This document shows positions 43,930-52,706 of a stretch of DNA of 64,000 nucleotides, one piece after another. The DNA comes from Roseicyclus salinarum (GTDB lineage: Bacteria > Pseudomonadota > Alphaproteobacteria > Rhodobacterales > Rhodobacteraceae). The notes under the pieces are model-generated. The model was given only the letters and a program-made list of their open reading frames with translations, was not told where the DNA came from and did not search any database. Every line of letters starts with the position of its first letter. Position 1 is the first letter of the stretch. Location of the stretch: contig NZ_JARRSA010000002.1 in NCBI RefSeq assembly GCF_029624655.1, positions 62,001-126,000 of the forward strand. Direction: 5' to 3'. The translations under genes were made by a program, and so were the position numbers.

Positions 43930-44060
43930 TAGCGGCTCTGGCGGCGGGCCCCGATCCGGCACTCCTTCTCCGGCGAGGGCGGCACGAGGTGTGTCGCGAA
44001 CCGGTGGACCATCCGGTCAGCGACCGCGCAGGCTCGGGGACGTCCCGGACACGCGTCCGC

Positions 44061-45431
44061 TCAGGCCAGGACCTCGCGGATCGCATCGGCCGTGACGGAG
44101 ACGACGGTATCGGCCTCCTCCCGGCTGAGGCAGAGGGGCGGGGCGTAGCCGATGATGTCGCCCTGCGGCATCGCGCGCGCGATCACGCCGCGCTTGCCCA
44201 TGGCCTGCACGACGCGCGGCGTCACCTTGTCTGCCGCTTCGAAGTAGGTGCGGCTGTCGCGGTCGCGCACCAGCTCCACCGCCGTCAGCATGCCCTCGCC
44301 GCGCACTTCGCCGACATGGGGATGATCGCCGAGCGCCTCGGCCATCGAGCGGGTGAGGTAGGGGCCGACCTCGCCCGCGTTGGCGACGAGGTTCAGGCTG
44401 TCGAGAAGCTTCAGGTTCGCGACCCCCGCCGCCGCCCCGATGGGATGCGCCGAGTAGGTCCAGCCGTGCCCCAGCGGGCCGAACTCGTCCGTGCCCTGTT
44501 CCAGCACCTTCCACACGCCCTCGGACACGATGGTGCCCGACAGCGGCGCGTAGGCCGAGGTCAGGCCCTTGGCGATGGTCATGATGTCGGGGGTGATCCC
44601 GTAATGCGGCGAGCCGAACATCGAGCCGAGGCGGCCGAAGCCCGTCACCACCTCGTCGGCGATGAGCAGGATGTCGTGTTTCCTGAGGATCGGCTCGATC
44701 GCCGCCCAGTAGCCCGCCGGCGGCGGCACGATGCCGCCCGTGCCCAGCATCGGCTCGGCGATGAAGGCCGCGATGGTGTCCGCGCCCTCGGCCTCGATGA
44801 GCGCCTCGAGATCGGCGGCGCATTTCGCCGTGAACTGCTCCTCGCTCAGCGAAAGGTCGTCGCGGCGGAAGTAGTAGGGCGAGGTCGTGTGCAGGACCTT
44901 GTCGAGCGGCAGGTCGAACTTCCTGTGGAACAGCTCCAGTCCCGTCAGCGAGCCCGACATCAGGCCCGAGCCGTGGTAGCCGCGCCAGCGCGAGATGATC
45001 TTCTTCTTCTGCGGCAGGCCCCGGACGTTGTTGTAGTACCAGACGAGCTTGATGTTGGTCTCGTTCGCGTCCGACCCGCCGAGGCCGAAATAGACCTTCG
45101 ACATGTGATCGGGCGCGCGCTCCATCACCATGTGGGCGAGCGTGATCGAGGCCTCCGTGCCGTGGCCGACATAGGCGTGGTAATAGGCCAGTTCGCGCGC
45201 CTGCTCGGCGATGGCCTCGGCCACTTCCTGCCGGCCGTAGCCGATGTTCACGCAATAGAGCCCGGCAAAGGCGTCGAGCAGGCGGTTGCCGTCCCGGTCG
45301 GTGACGAAGCAGCCCTCCGCGGTCTTGATGATGCGGCCCGGCGCCTCGCCGCGCGCGTGCTGCGCGAGATGCGTCGAGGGATGCAGGAAGCTCTCGCGGT
45401 CCCATTTCGCAAGCTGGTCGTTCGTGAGCAT
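44061..45431 (-). CDS. Class III (omega-amino acid type) aminotransferase
   Basis: 456 aa fold-type I PLP enzyme. FVTDRDGNRLLDAFAGLYCV near the N-terminus, YFGLGGSDANETNIKLVWYY for the cofactor phosphate, ISRWRGYHGSG, LLIADEVVTGFGRLGSMFG (Asp to PLP nitrogen), and the Schiff-base lysine in TIAKGLTSAYAPLSG. Resembles pyruvate-dependent transaminases for beta-alanine, taurine, putrescine or diaminobutyrate. Divergent from a DoeA-like ectoine hydrolase, so a DoeD-like role in ectoine breakdown is possible but not shown. AAGGAGA precedes the ATG. Confidence 0.87.
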   Translation of the reverse strand: MLTNDQLAKWDRESFLHPSTHLAQHARGEAPGRIIKTAEGCFVTDRDGNRLLDAFAGLYCVNIGYGRQEVAEAIAEQARELAYYHAYVGHGTEASITLAHMVMERAPDHMSKVYFGLGGSDANETNIKLVWYYNNVRGLPQKKKIISRWRGYHGSGLMSGSLTGLELFHRKFDLPLDKVLHTTSPYYFRRDDLSLSEEQFTAKCAADLEALIEAEGADTIAAFIAEPMLGTGGIVPPPAGYWAAIEPILRKHDILLIADEVVTGFGRLGSMFGSPHYGITPDIMTIAKGLTSAYAPLSGTIVSEGVWKVLEQGTDEFGPLGHGWTYSAHPIGAAAGVANLKLLDSLNLVANAGEVGPYLTRSMAEALGDHPHVGEVRGEGMLTAVELVRDRDSRTYFEAADKVTPRVVQAMGKRGVIARAMPQGDIIGYAPPLCLSREEADTVVSVTADAIREVLA

Positions 45432-45592
45432 GGCCGTCTCCTTGTCTCGTTTGTCGCCGAGGCTATCAGGAGCGACCGCCGAATGGCAGGGGCCGCGCGC
45501 CGCTTTCAGGCCCGTGCACGACGCCTTCGGACCTGCGGGCGACGCCGCGCCGCGGCAAGTTGAGAGAGCACGGAAGGATAGAAGGCGCATCC

Positions 45593-46771
45593 ATGGTTTC
45601 GCGAATCGAGAATTTCCCCACACGCGAATACGAATGGCGCGTCGACGAGACGCGGGCCGAGATGGCGCAGCGCGGCCTCGACTGGCTCATCGTCAGCGAC
45701 CCCTCGAACATGGCGTGGCTGTCGGGCTACGACGGCTGGTCGTTCTACGTCCATCAGGCCGTGCTTCTGGGCCACGAGGGCGAGCCGCTATGGTGGGGCC
45801 GTGGCATCGACGCGCGCGGCGCGCTCAGGACGGTCTGGATGAGCGACGACGCCGTGGTCGGCTATGACGACAGCTACGTCCAGAACCCCGAGAAACACCC
45901 CTGCGAGACGCTGGCCGAGCTGATCCGCCAGCGTGGCGGCGCGAAGGCGCGGATCGGTGTGGAGCTCGACAACTACTACTATTCCGCCGCCGCCCACCGC
46001 GCGCTTCAGGCGGGCCTGCCCGAGGCCGAGCTGACCGACGCCACGGCGCTCGTGAACTGGCAGCGCGCCGTCAAGTCCCCCGCCGAGATCGAATACATGC
46101 GCCGTGCCGCCCGCATCGTCGAGCACATGCACCAGACGATCCTCCAGATCGCCGAGCCCGGCCTGCCCAAGAACAAGCTCGTGGCCGAGGTCTACAAGGC
46201 GGGCATCGAGGGGGCCGAGGGGCATTGGGGCGACTACCCCGCCATCGTGCCCATGGCGCCCTCGGGCCTCGACGCGACCGCGCCGCACCTGACATGGGAC
46301 GACAAGCCGATGCGCGCCGGCGAGTCCACGTTCTTCGAGATCGCGGGCTGCTACCGCCGCTACCATTGCCCGCAGTCCCGCACGCTGTTCCTCGGCCATG
46401 TCCCCGAGAAGTTCCGCGAAGCCGAGAAGGCGGTCCTCGAGGCCACCGACGTCGCGCTCGAACAGGCCATGCCGGGGCGGACCTGCGAGGACGTCGCCAA
46501 TGCCTTCAACGCGACGCTGAAGCGGCTCGGCTTCAGCAAGGAAGGCCGCTGCGGCTACGCCATCGGCCTCAGCTATCCGCCCGACTGGGGCGAGCGCACG
46601 ATGAGCCTGCGCGCCGGCGACAGGACGGTCCTGAAGCCGGGCATGACCTTCCACTTCATGCCCGCGCTCTGGCTCGACGACGGCGGCATCGAGATCACCG
46701 AACCGATCCTGATCACCGAGCAGGGCCACGAGTGCCTGTCGACGCTGCCGCGCGAGCTGAACGTCAAGTAG
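45593..46771 (+). CDS. doeA: M24-type hydrolase, probable ectoine hydrolase DoeA/EutD
   Basis: 392 aa creatinase/prolidase-like fold. N-terminal LIVSDPSNMAWLSGYDGWSF, YDGWSFYVHQAV, ALVNWQRAVKSPAEIEYMRR, HLTWDDKPMRAGESTFFEIA and YPPDWGERTMSLRAGD match my recollection of DoeA proteins closely, more than Xaa-Pro peptidases. DoeA opens ectoine to N-acetyl-diaminobutyrate. The deacetylase DoeB and the dehydrogenase DoeC are not in the window, so the pathway is incomplete here. Start chosen at 45593 (GAAGG upstream); an in-frame ATG at 45560 is less likely. Confidence 0.78.
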   Translation: MVSRIENFPTREYEWRVDETRAEMAQRGLDWLIVSDPSNMAWLSGYDGWSFYVHQAVLLGHEGEPLWWGRGIDARGALRTVWMSDDAVVGYDDSYVQNPEKHPCETLAELIRQRGGAKARIGVELDNYYYSAAAHRALQAGLPEAELTDATALVNWQRAVKSPAEIEYMRRAARIVEHMHQTILQIAEPGLPKNKLVAEVYKAGIEGAEGHWGDYPAIVPMAPSGLDATAPHLTWDDKPMRAGESTFFEIAGCYRRYHCPQSRTLFLGHVPEKFREAEKAVLEATDVALEQAMPGRTCEDVANAFNATLKRLGFSKEGRCGYAIGLSYPPDWGERTMSLRAGDRTVLKPGMTFHFMPALWLDDGGIEITEPILITEQGHECLSTLPRELNVK

Positions 46772-46810
46772 CCCTCGCCCCCCGCCGCAAGGATCGCTAG
46801 GTTCGCGCCC

Positions 46811-48343
46811 ATGACAGCGCATTCCGTCGCCTTCTCCGAGGAACAGGCCGAGGCCCACGACCGCATCGCCGAGGCGCTGCGCGGCGTCGGCGTGGACATC
46901 GACGGCGCGACGCTCACGCCGATGACCGAGGGCGAAAGCAAGGTCCTCGCGGTGATCGGAAAGGCCGGATCGGGAAAGACGCTCCTGCTGGCCGAACTGG
47001 TCCGCGCGCTGGAAGAGGCTGGCGTCGAGATCGTGTCGGGCGACTGGGAGGGGCGCAGGCGCAAGGACAGGCGCAGCGTCGCGATCCTCGCGCCCACGAA
47101 CAAGGCCGCGAGCGTCCTGCGCGCAAGGGGCGTGCCCGCCACCACGATCCACCGCATCCTCTATACGCCGGTCTACGACCCGGAATTCGAGAAGGTCGCC
47201 GAATGGCTCGCGGGCCAGGGCGAGCGGCCCGACATCGAGGCGCTGACCGACGAGGCGCTCGACCGCGCGCGCGCCGTCTACGAGGTGCACAGGTCCGTTC
47301 CCGCCGCGCTCGCCTCGGCGGGCCTGCGCGGCTCGGACTTCATCACCGGCTGGAAGCGCCGCGACGCCCCGCTCGACATCGGCCTGGTCGACGAAAGCTC
47401 GATGCTCGACGAGCGGCAATACCAGGACCTGACCGAGATCTTCCCGGCGCTCGTCCTGTTCGGCGATCCCGCGCAGCTCGCCCCCGTGGGACAGTCGGGC
47501 GAGATGGTCTTCGACCGCTTCAAGCCCGAGCAGCGGCTCGAGCTGAACCGCATCCACCGCCAGGAGGCCGACAACCCGATCCTCGACCTCGCCCATGCGC
47601 TGGGCGACCCGGACCTCACCTTCGAGCGGTTCGAGCGGATGATCGAGGACGCCGCCGCGCGCGACCCCCGCATCGAGATCGCGCCGCGCGTCGACAGCGA
47701 CATGATGGCCCGCAGCCCCGTTCTCGTCTGGCGCAACGCCACCCGCATCCGCCTGATCCAGGCCTTCCGCGCGGCCCACGGCGCGCCCGAGGACGCGCTG
47801 ATCCCCGGCGAGCCGCTGCTCTGCGACGGCATCGAGCTTCCGCTGAAGCACCGCAAGCGCCGCATCGACCTTGAGGCGCGCGGCCTCATCAAGGGCGCGC
47901 CCGTGATCTATCTCGGCCCCGGCAACCGGGACGGGTTCTCCCGCCTTCACGTCGTCGGCGCCGAAAGCCCCCGGCTCTCGGCCGCCTCCATCGTCAAGAT
48001 TGAGAAGCCGGGCGAGGAAGAGCCCTTCCTGCCCTACGCCGCGAAGATGGGCGCGGCCTTCCTGCATGGCGCGGCGGTGACCATCCACAAGGCGCAGGGC
48101 TCGCAATGGCCCGCCGTCCAGGTTTTCGCGCCCGATCTCTACGCCGCGGCGCGCTCGGGCCGGATCGAGGCCGGGCAGGCGATGTGGAAGCGCCTCGCCT
48201 ACGTCGCCATCACCCGCGCCGAGGAACGCCTGATCTGGGTCACGCGCTACATGCTGTCGAAACCCCGCGCGGCCCTCGGCATCGGGGACCTCACGGCGCA
48301 GGCCGCGCCACTGGAGCTCGAGGCGGAGGAGACGCCGACGTGA
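46811..48343 (+). CDS. SF1 (RecD/PIF1-like) ATP-dependent DNA helicase
   Basis: 510 aa. Walker A IGKAGSGKT with Lys56, motif Ia in ILAPTNKAASVLRARG, Walker B IGLVDESSML, motif III LFGDPAQLAPVGQSG, motif V TIHKAQGSQWPAVQV and motif VI YVAITRAEERLIWV. These are the superfamily 1 helicase motifs in order, in the RecD-like arrangement with no nuclease domain. Function is presumably in DNA repair or replication restart. Its stop overlaps the GTG start of the SDR gene (GTGA). Confidence 0.88.
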   Translation: MTAHSVAFSEEQAEAHDRIAEALRGVGVDIDGATLTPMTEGESKVLAVIGKAGSGKTLLLAELVRALEEAGVEIVSGDWEGRRRKDRRSVAILAPTNKAASVLRARGVPATTIHRILYTPVYDPEFEKVAEWLAGQGERPDIEALTDEALDRARAVYEVHRSVPAALASAGLRGSDFITGWKRRDAPLDIGLVDESSMLDERQYQDLTEIFPALVLFGDPAQLAPVGQSGEMVFDRFKPEQRLELNRIHRQEADNPILDLAHALGDPDLTFERFERMIEDAAARDPRIEIAPRVDSDMMARSPVLVWRNATRIRLIQAFRAAHGAPEDALIPGEPLLCDGIELPLKHRKRRIDLEARGLIKGAPVIYLGPGNRDGFSRLHVVGAESPRLSAASIVKIEKPGEEEPFLPYAAKMGAAFLHGAAVTIHKAQGSQWPAVQVFAPDLYAAARSGRIEAGQAMWKRLAYVAITRAEERLIWVTRYMLSKPRAALGIGDLTAQAAPLELEAEETPT

Positions 48344-49071
48344 AGACGATGATCGTGACGGGCGCGAGCGCGGGCATCGGCCGCGCCGTCGCCGAGCGGA
48401 TGCTGCAGGCGGGATGGACGGTCGGCCTCGTCGCGCGCCGGGCCGAGCTCCTCGACGCCACCGCCCTCGCCTACGGCGCCCGCGCCGTGCCGCTTCCCCT
48501 CGACGTCACCGACGAGGACGCGGTCCAGGCCGCCTTCCACGATTTCGCGGAACGCGCCGGACGCCTCGACGTCCTGTTCAACAACGCCGGCATCTTCACC
48601 CCCGCCGCGCCCATCGACGAGATCCCGGTCGCGGACTGGCGCCGCGCGGTGGAGGTCAACCTGACCGGCATGTTTCTCTGCGCCCGCATGGCCTTCCGGA
48701 TCATGCGCCGCCAGACCCCGGGCGGCGGGCGGATCATCAACAACGGCTCGATCTCGGCCCATGTCCCGCGCGAGGGCGCCGCGCCCTACACCGCGACCAA
48801 GCACGGCGTCACGGGCCTTACCCGCCAGATCGCGCTCGACGGGCGGCCCTTCGACATCGCCTGCGGCCAGATCGACATCGGCAACGCCGAGACGGAAATC
48901 CTGCGCGGCATCGCCGAGCGCGCCCGCGCCGAAGGCCTCGACCCGCCGCCGGTCATGGACGTGGCCCATGTCGCGGACGCCGTTCACGCCATGGCCGGCC
49001 TGCCGCTGTCGGCCAACGTGCTGTTCCAGACCATCATGGCCACGAAGATGCCCTACGTCGGCAGGGGCTGA
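48340..49071 (+). CDS. SDR-family oxidoreductase
   Basis: 243 aa. Cofactor loop VTGASAGIGRAVAERML, NNAG motif in VLFNNAGIF, active site Ser in NGSISAH and Tyr-x3-Lys in APYTATKHG. It ends in NVLFQTIMATKMPYVGRG rather than the usual TGQ..xDGG tail. GTG at 48340 overlaps the helicase stop; ATG at 48349 would give a protein 3 residues shorter. Substrate unknown. Confidence 0.87.
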   Translation: MKTMIVTGASAGIGRAVAERMLQAGWTVGLVARRAELLDATALAYGARAVPLPLDVTDEDAVQAAFHDFAERAGRLDVLFNNAGIFTPAAPIDEIPVADWRRAVEVNLTGMFLCARMAFRIMRRQTPGGGRIINNGSISAHVPREGAAPYTATKHGVTGLTRQIALDGRPFDIACGQIDIGNAETEILRGIAERARAEGLDPPPVMDVAHVADAVHAMAGLPLSANVLFQTIMATKMPYVGRG

Positions 49072-49081
49072 ACGCGCGCAG

Positions 49082-49145
49082 CTTCATCTTTCCCGAAATA
49101 CGCGGCCGCGCAGCGGTCCGGCGGCGGGGCGGGCTCGATGCCCGC
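49082..49145 (-). repeat. 3'-end element, copy 4
   Basis: Sense on the minus strand, after the TIGR02186 stop at 49166. The hairpin has stem GCGGGC/GCCCGC with loop ATCGA (49129-49145), then a CCGCCG-type spacer. The tail is at 49082-49102: CGTATTT, CGG, GAAAGATGAAG. Lies between convergent genes. The hairpin loop and stem nearly equal those of copy 3. Confidence 0.72.
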
Positions 49146-49165
49146 ATCGCCGCCGCCTCCCCGGC

Positions 49166-49924
49166 TCACGAGCGCAGGTAGCGGAACACCGCCGAAGCCA
49201 GCCATCCCGCGGCGAGCGCGATGGCCAGCGAAAGGATGCCGTAGACCAGCGGCCGGTCATGGGCGAGGTTGTAGATCCACCGTTCCAGCCCGACCTTGCG
49301 CACGTCGATGTCCTGGGTGAACGCGTCGATCACCCGGCCTTCGCGCAGCAGGAAGATCCGCGTCCGGTAGTTGCCCTCCACGAGGTTGGCGGGCAGCCGG
49401 ATCGAGGTGTCGAACAGCGTCTGGTCGCGAAGCGTCACCGCCCCTTCGTTCAGCTGGTAGAGCCCCTCCGCCTCGCGGATTCGCACCAGCGCCGAGATGT
49501 AGGCGTCCTGGTCGTCGACACCGGTTCCCACCGCGCGGATCGCCATCGGGATCGTCACGCGCTGGCGCAGGTCCTCGGTCGCCGTAAGCACCCGGTCCAC
49601 GTCGCCCGTCGTCGCCACTGCGTAGTAGGTGGGTGCTGCGTCCACCTCGATCGCCGAGGTGTTGACCCAGATGCCGAAGCGGCGCTCCTTCCGGCGCACG
49701 ATGACGGGAAGGTGCGGCCCCTCCACGGTCACGATCACCTCCAGGTCCGACCCTTCCGGCGGCGGTGCGTCGCGCCGCACGGCGCCGAAGATCAGGATCT
49801 CGGAGCCCGCGAAATTCGTCGTGATCGAGATCGCCTCGCGGCTCAGCCCGGCGACCACGCTTTCGGCGCGCCCCGCGGTGGCGACCCCCGCAAGCGCGGC
49901 GCACAGCAGGACGAGGCGGATCAA
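49166..49924 (-). CDS. TIGR02186-family membrane-anchored periplasmic protein
   Basis: 252 aa. The signal peptide is MIRLVLLCAALAGVATAGRA if translation starts at TTG 49924, whose TGA overlap with the TauE stop (TTGA) is the same coupling seen elsewhere in the window. The body is beta-rich (ISITTNFAGSEILIFGAVRR, then VIVRRKERRFGIWVNTSAIE), and a single C-terminal membrane helix (YGILSLAIALAAGWLASAVF) ends in the cytoplasm. The family is regularly paired with TauE/SafE permeases; its role is not known. No ATG or GTG fits the N-terminus better. Confidence 0.85.
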   Translation of the reverse strand: MIRLVLLCAALAGVATAGRAESVVAGLSREAISITTNFAGSEILIFGAVRRDAPPPEGSDLEVIVTVEGPHLPVIVRRKERRFGIWVNTSAIEVDAAPTYYAVATTGDVDRVLTATEDLRQRVTIPMAIRAVGTGVDDQDAYISALVRIREAEGLYQLNEGAVTLRDQTLFDTSIRLPANLVEGNYRTRIFLLREGRVIDAFTQDIDVRKVGLERWIYNLAHDRPLVYGILSLAIALAAGWLASAVFRYLRS

Positions 49925-50847
49925 GAGCCCGCTCCCGACGTGCTGAGCGAGTAGAACTCGGCTGGCGTGGCCAGGAGATCGTAGGCGATCTTGCCGCACA
50001 CGATCAGGACCATCATGGCGAGCAGGACGCGAAGCTGCTCGGCCTTGAGATAGACGCCGATCCTCGTGCCGATCTGCGCGCCGACGACGCCCCCCACGAT
50101 CAGCAGGATGGCGAGGATCATGTCGACCGAGTAGTTCGTCGTGGCGTGCATGATGGTCGCGAAGCCGGTCACGAAGATGATCTGGAACAGCGACGTGCCG
50201 ATCACGACCTTGGTGGGCATCCCGAGCAGGTAGATCATGGCGGGCACCATGATGAAGCCGCCGCCCACGCCCATGATCGCCGCCAGCACCCCCACCAGGA
50301 GCCCGACCAGAAGCGGCGGGATCACCGAGATGTAGAGGCCCGAGGTGCGGAACCGCATCTTGAAGGGCAGCGCATGGATCCAGCCGCGATGCTTGCGCAC
50401 CGGGGCGGGCGCGCCGCCGCTGGCGCGCGACCGCCGCAGGGCGCGCAGGCTCTCCACCAGCATCAGCGCCCCGATGACCCCCAGGAAGACGACGTAGCAA
50501 AGCTGCACCACGAGGTCGATCTGCCCGATCCTGCTGAGGGCCGAGAACACCTGCACCCCGACCGCCGCCCCCACGAGGCCGCCCGCCAGAAGGACCGTTC
50601 CCATCTTCAGATCGACGGTCTTCCGCCGGAAATGCGCCAGCACGCCCGAGATCGACGAGGCCACGATCTGGTTGGCCTGCGTCGCGACGGCGACGGCGGG
50701 CGGAATGCCGATGAAGAACAGGAGCGGCGTCATCAGGAAACCGCCGCCGACCCCGAACATCCCCGAAAGGATCCCCACAAGCCCGCCCAGCCCCAGCAGC
50801 AGAAACGCGTTCACGCTGACTTCGGCGATGGGAAGGTAGATCTGCAT
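49921..50847 (-). CDS. TauE/SafE-family sulfite/organic anion exporter
   Basis: 308 aa integral membrane protein with about eight helices in two repeats, each opened by GGLVGILSGMFGVGGGFLMT or GLLVGVLAAIMGVGGGFIMV. The duplicated GVGGGF box is the family signature. It is thought to export sulfite, sulfonates or similar anions. It overlaps the TIGR02186 gene, its usual partner. GGGGACGCCC-type leader upstream; a short GTCCCC/GGGGCT hairpin lies near 50865. Confidence 0.9.
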   Translation of the reverse strand: MQIYLPIAEVSVNAFLLLGLGGLVGILSGMFGVGGGFLMTPLLFFIGIPPAVAVATQANQIVASSISGVLAHFRRKTVDLKMGTVLLAGGLVGAAVGVQVFSALSRIGQIDLVVQLCYVVFLGVIGALMLVESLRALRRSRASGGAPAPVRKHRGWIHALPFKMRFRTSGLYISVIPPLLVGLLVGVLAAIMGVGGGFIMVPAMIYLLGMPTKVVIGTSLFQIIFVTGFATIMHATTNYSVDMILAILLIVGGVVGAQIGTRIGVYLKAEQLRVLLAMMVLIVCGKIAYDLLATPAEFYSLSTSGAGS

Positions 50848-50937
50848 GGGCGTCCCCGCGTGTCCCCTTGTGGGGCTGCGCCTACAGATGACACTCCACC
50901 ACTCGCATAGTCCAGACCCGCGGCGAACCCGATCGGG

Positions 50938-51741
50938 TCAGGACGTGGCGAGGAAGCGTCGCAGGACCCGCTCCAGCTTGGCCGCGCCGCGGGGCGCCAT
51001 GGCCTTGGTGTGCTCGTGGCTGATCTGTTCGTCCGAAAGTCCCGCGGCCTTGTTCGTGATCGTCGAGATCGCGCCGACGCGCAGCCCCAGGAAACGGGCG
51101 AGGATGACCTCGGGCACGGTCGACATGCCGACCGCGTCCGCGCCCAGCGTCCGGATCGCGCGGATCTCGGCCGGGGTCTCGAAGGAGGGGCCGGGATACC
51201 ACGCGTAGACACCCTCGGGGAGGGCCACGTCCTCGGCCTGCGCCGCGGCCTTCAGGCCGGCGCGGAGCGCGGCGTCGTAGGCCTCGGTCATCGGGACGAA
51301 GCGCGCGTCCGTCGCCTCGCCGATCAGGGGGTTCAGCCCCGAGAAGTTGATGTGGTCCGACAGAAGCATCAGGTCGCCGGGATCGATGTCCGGGTGCATC
51401 GACCCCGCCGCGTTGGTCAGGATCAGCGTCTCGGCCCCCAGCGCCTTCATCACCTCCAGCGGCAGGCGCATGGCGTCCGCGCGCCCGCTTTCGTAATAGT
51501 GCGCGCGGCCTCCAAGGACGGCGACGCGCGCCCCCTCGAGGTCGCCGATCACGAGCTTCGGGTTGTGGCCCGACACGCCGGCATGGGGGAAGCCCGGCAG
51601 ATCCGCGTAGTCGATGGCCGTGCCGTCCACTGCCTCGGCGAGATGTCCAAGCCCGGATCCAAGCACCAGCGCGACCTTCGGCGCCGCAGCCCCCGCGCGC
51701 GAGCGGATCAGTTCCGCGAGATCCTCAGCGTTCCTTGACAT
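50938..51741 (-). CDS. Purine nucleoside phosphorylase (trimeric, class II type)
   Basis: 267 aa. VALVLGSGLGHLAEAVDGTA opens the fold. VAVLGGRAHYYESG, LTNAAGSMHPDIDPGDLMLL, VYAWYPGPSFETPAEIRAIR and VGMSTVPEVILARFLGL carry the phosphate and base contacts, and ITNKAAGL has the Asn that binds purine N1/O6 in 6-oxopurine enzymes. It phosphorolyses inosine/guanosine-type nucleosides delivered by the importer encoded upstream. It overlaps the permease gene by 17 bases, the longest overlap in the window. Confidence 0.9.
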   Translation of the reverse strand: MSRNAEDLAELIRSRAGAAAPKVALVLGSGLGHLAEAVDGTAIDYADLPGFPHAGVSGHNPKLVIGDLEGARVAVLGGRAHYYESGRADAMRLPLEVMKALGAETLILTNAAGSMHPDIDPGDLMLLSDHINFSGLNPLIGEATDARFVPMTEAYDAALRAGLKAAAQAEDVALPEGVYAWYPGPSFETPAEIRAIRTLGADAVGMSTVPEVILARFLGLRVGAISTITNKAAGLSDEQISHEHTKAMAPRGAAKLERVLRRFLATS

Positions 51742-52702
51742 AGGCCTCTCCTCCTGCGCGCGGCGGGATCGCGCGTCCGACGAAGCCCGCAAGGATGATG
51801 ACGGTCAGGATGTAGGGCAGGGCCTGCATGAACTGCACCGGGATGACGAATTCCGCGACCTGGATGTTCTGGTAGCGGTTGCCGACCGCGTCGAGCAGCC
51901 CGAAGAGAAGGCAGGCGTACAGCGCGTACCAGGGCCGCCACTTGGCGAAGATCAGCGCGGCCAGCGCGATGAAGCCGCGTCCCGCGCTCATGTCCTTCAC
52001 GAAACCCGCCGAGAGCGCGGTGGCGAGGTATGCGCCGGCCAGTCCAGTCAGCACGCCGCAGATCATCACCGCGGCGTAGCGCAGGCCCACGACCGAGATG
52101 CCCGCCGTATCGACCGCCGCGGGGTTCTCGCCCACCGCCCTCAGCCGGAGGCCGAAGCGCGTGCGGAACAGCACCCACCACGTCAGCGGCACGATCAGAA
52201 GCGCGAGGTAGACGAGGATCGAGTGGCCCGAGATCAGCTCGGAATAGACCTGCCCCAGAGGCCCCTGCGCCTGGATGCCGCGAATGGTCGATTCCGCGCC
52301 CGGAAGGACGATGTTCTCGAACCGCGCGCCGCCCGACAGCGCGGGCGTGCGCCCCCCTTGCGAGAACCACGTCTGCGCGATCACAACGGTCATGCCGGCC
52401 GCGAGGAAGTTGATCGCAACCCCCGAGATCAGCTGGTTTCCCCGGAACGTGATCGAGGCAAGCCCGTGCAGGCCCGAAAGCGCCATGGAGGCCGCGATGC
52501 CGGCGAGGAGGCCGATCCACACGGAGCCCGAGGTGTAGGCGATGGCCGCCGAGAAGAAGGCGGCGGCCAGCATCTTGCCCTCGAGCCCGATGTCGAAGAT
52601 GCCCGCGCGCTCGGAATAGAGCCCGGCGAGGCAGGCCAGGAGAAGCGGCGTGGCCAGCCGCACCGTGGAGTCGAGGATCTGGAGGATGGTCAGGAAATCC
52701 AT
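51725..52702 (-). CDS. Nucleoside ABC transporter permease (NupQ/BmpC-like)
   Basis: 325 aa with about ten hydrophobic segments, BPD_transp_2 family. LACLAGLYSERAGIFDIGLE is the recognisable start, with GKMLAAAFFSAAIAYTSGSV, then VGENPAAVDTAGISVVGLRY. Pairs with the 391-aa permease 4 bases upstream. Together they form the channel for the BMP-type binding protein. Confidence 0.92.
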   Translation of the reverse strand: MDFLTILQILDSTVRLATPLLLACLAGLYSERAGIFDIGLEGKMLAAAFFSAAIAYTSGSVWIGLLAGIAASMALSGLHGLASITFRGNQLISGVAINFLAAGMTVVIAQTWFSQGGRTPALSGGARFENIVLPGAESTIRGIQAQGPLGQVYSELISGHSILVYLALLIVPLTWWVLFRTRFGLRLRAVGENPAAVDTAGISVVGLRYAAVMICGVLTGLAGAYLATALSAGFVKDMSAGRGFIALAALIFAKWRPWYALYACLLFGLLDAVGNRYQNIQVAEFVIPVQFMQALPYILTVIILAGFVGRAIPPRAGGEAYVKER

Positions 52703-52706
52703 GGTC

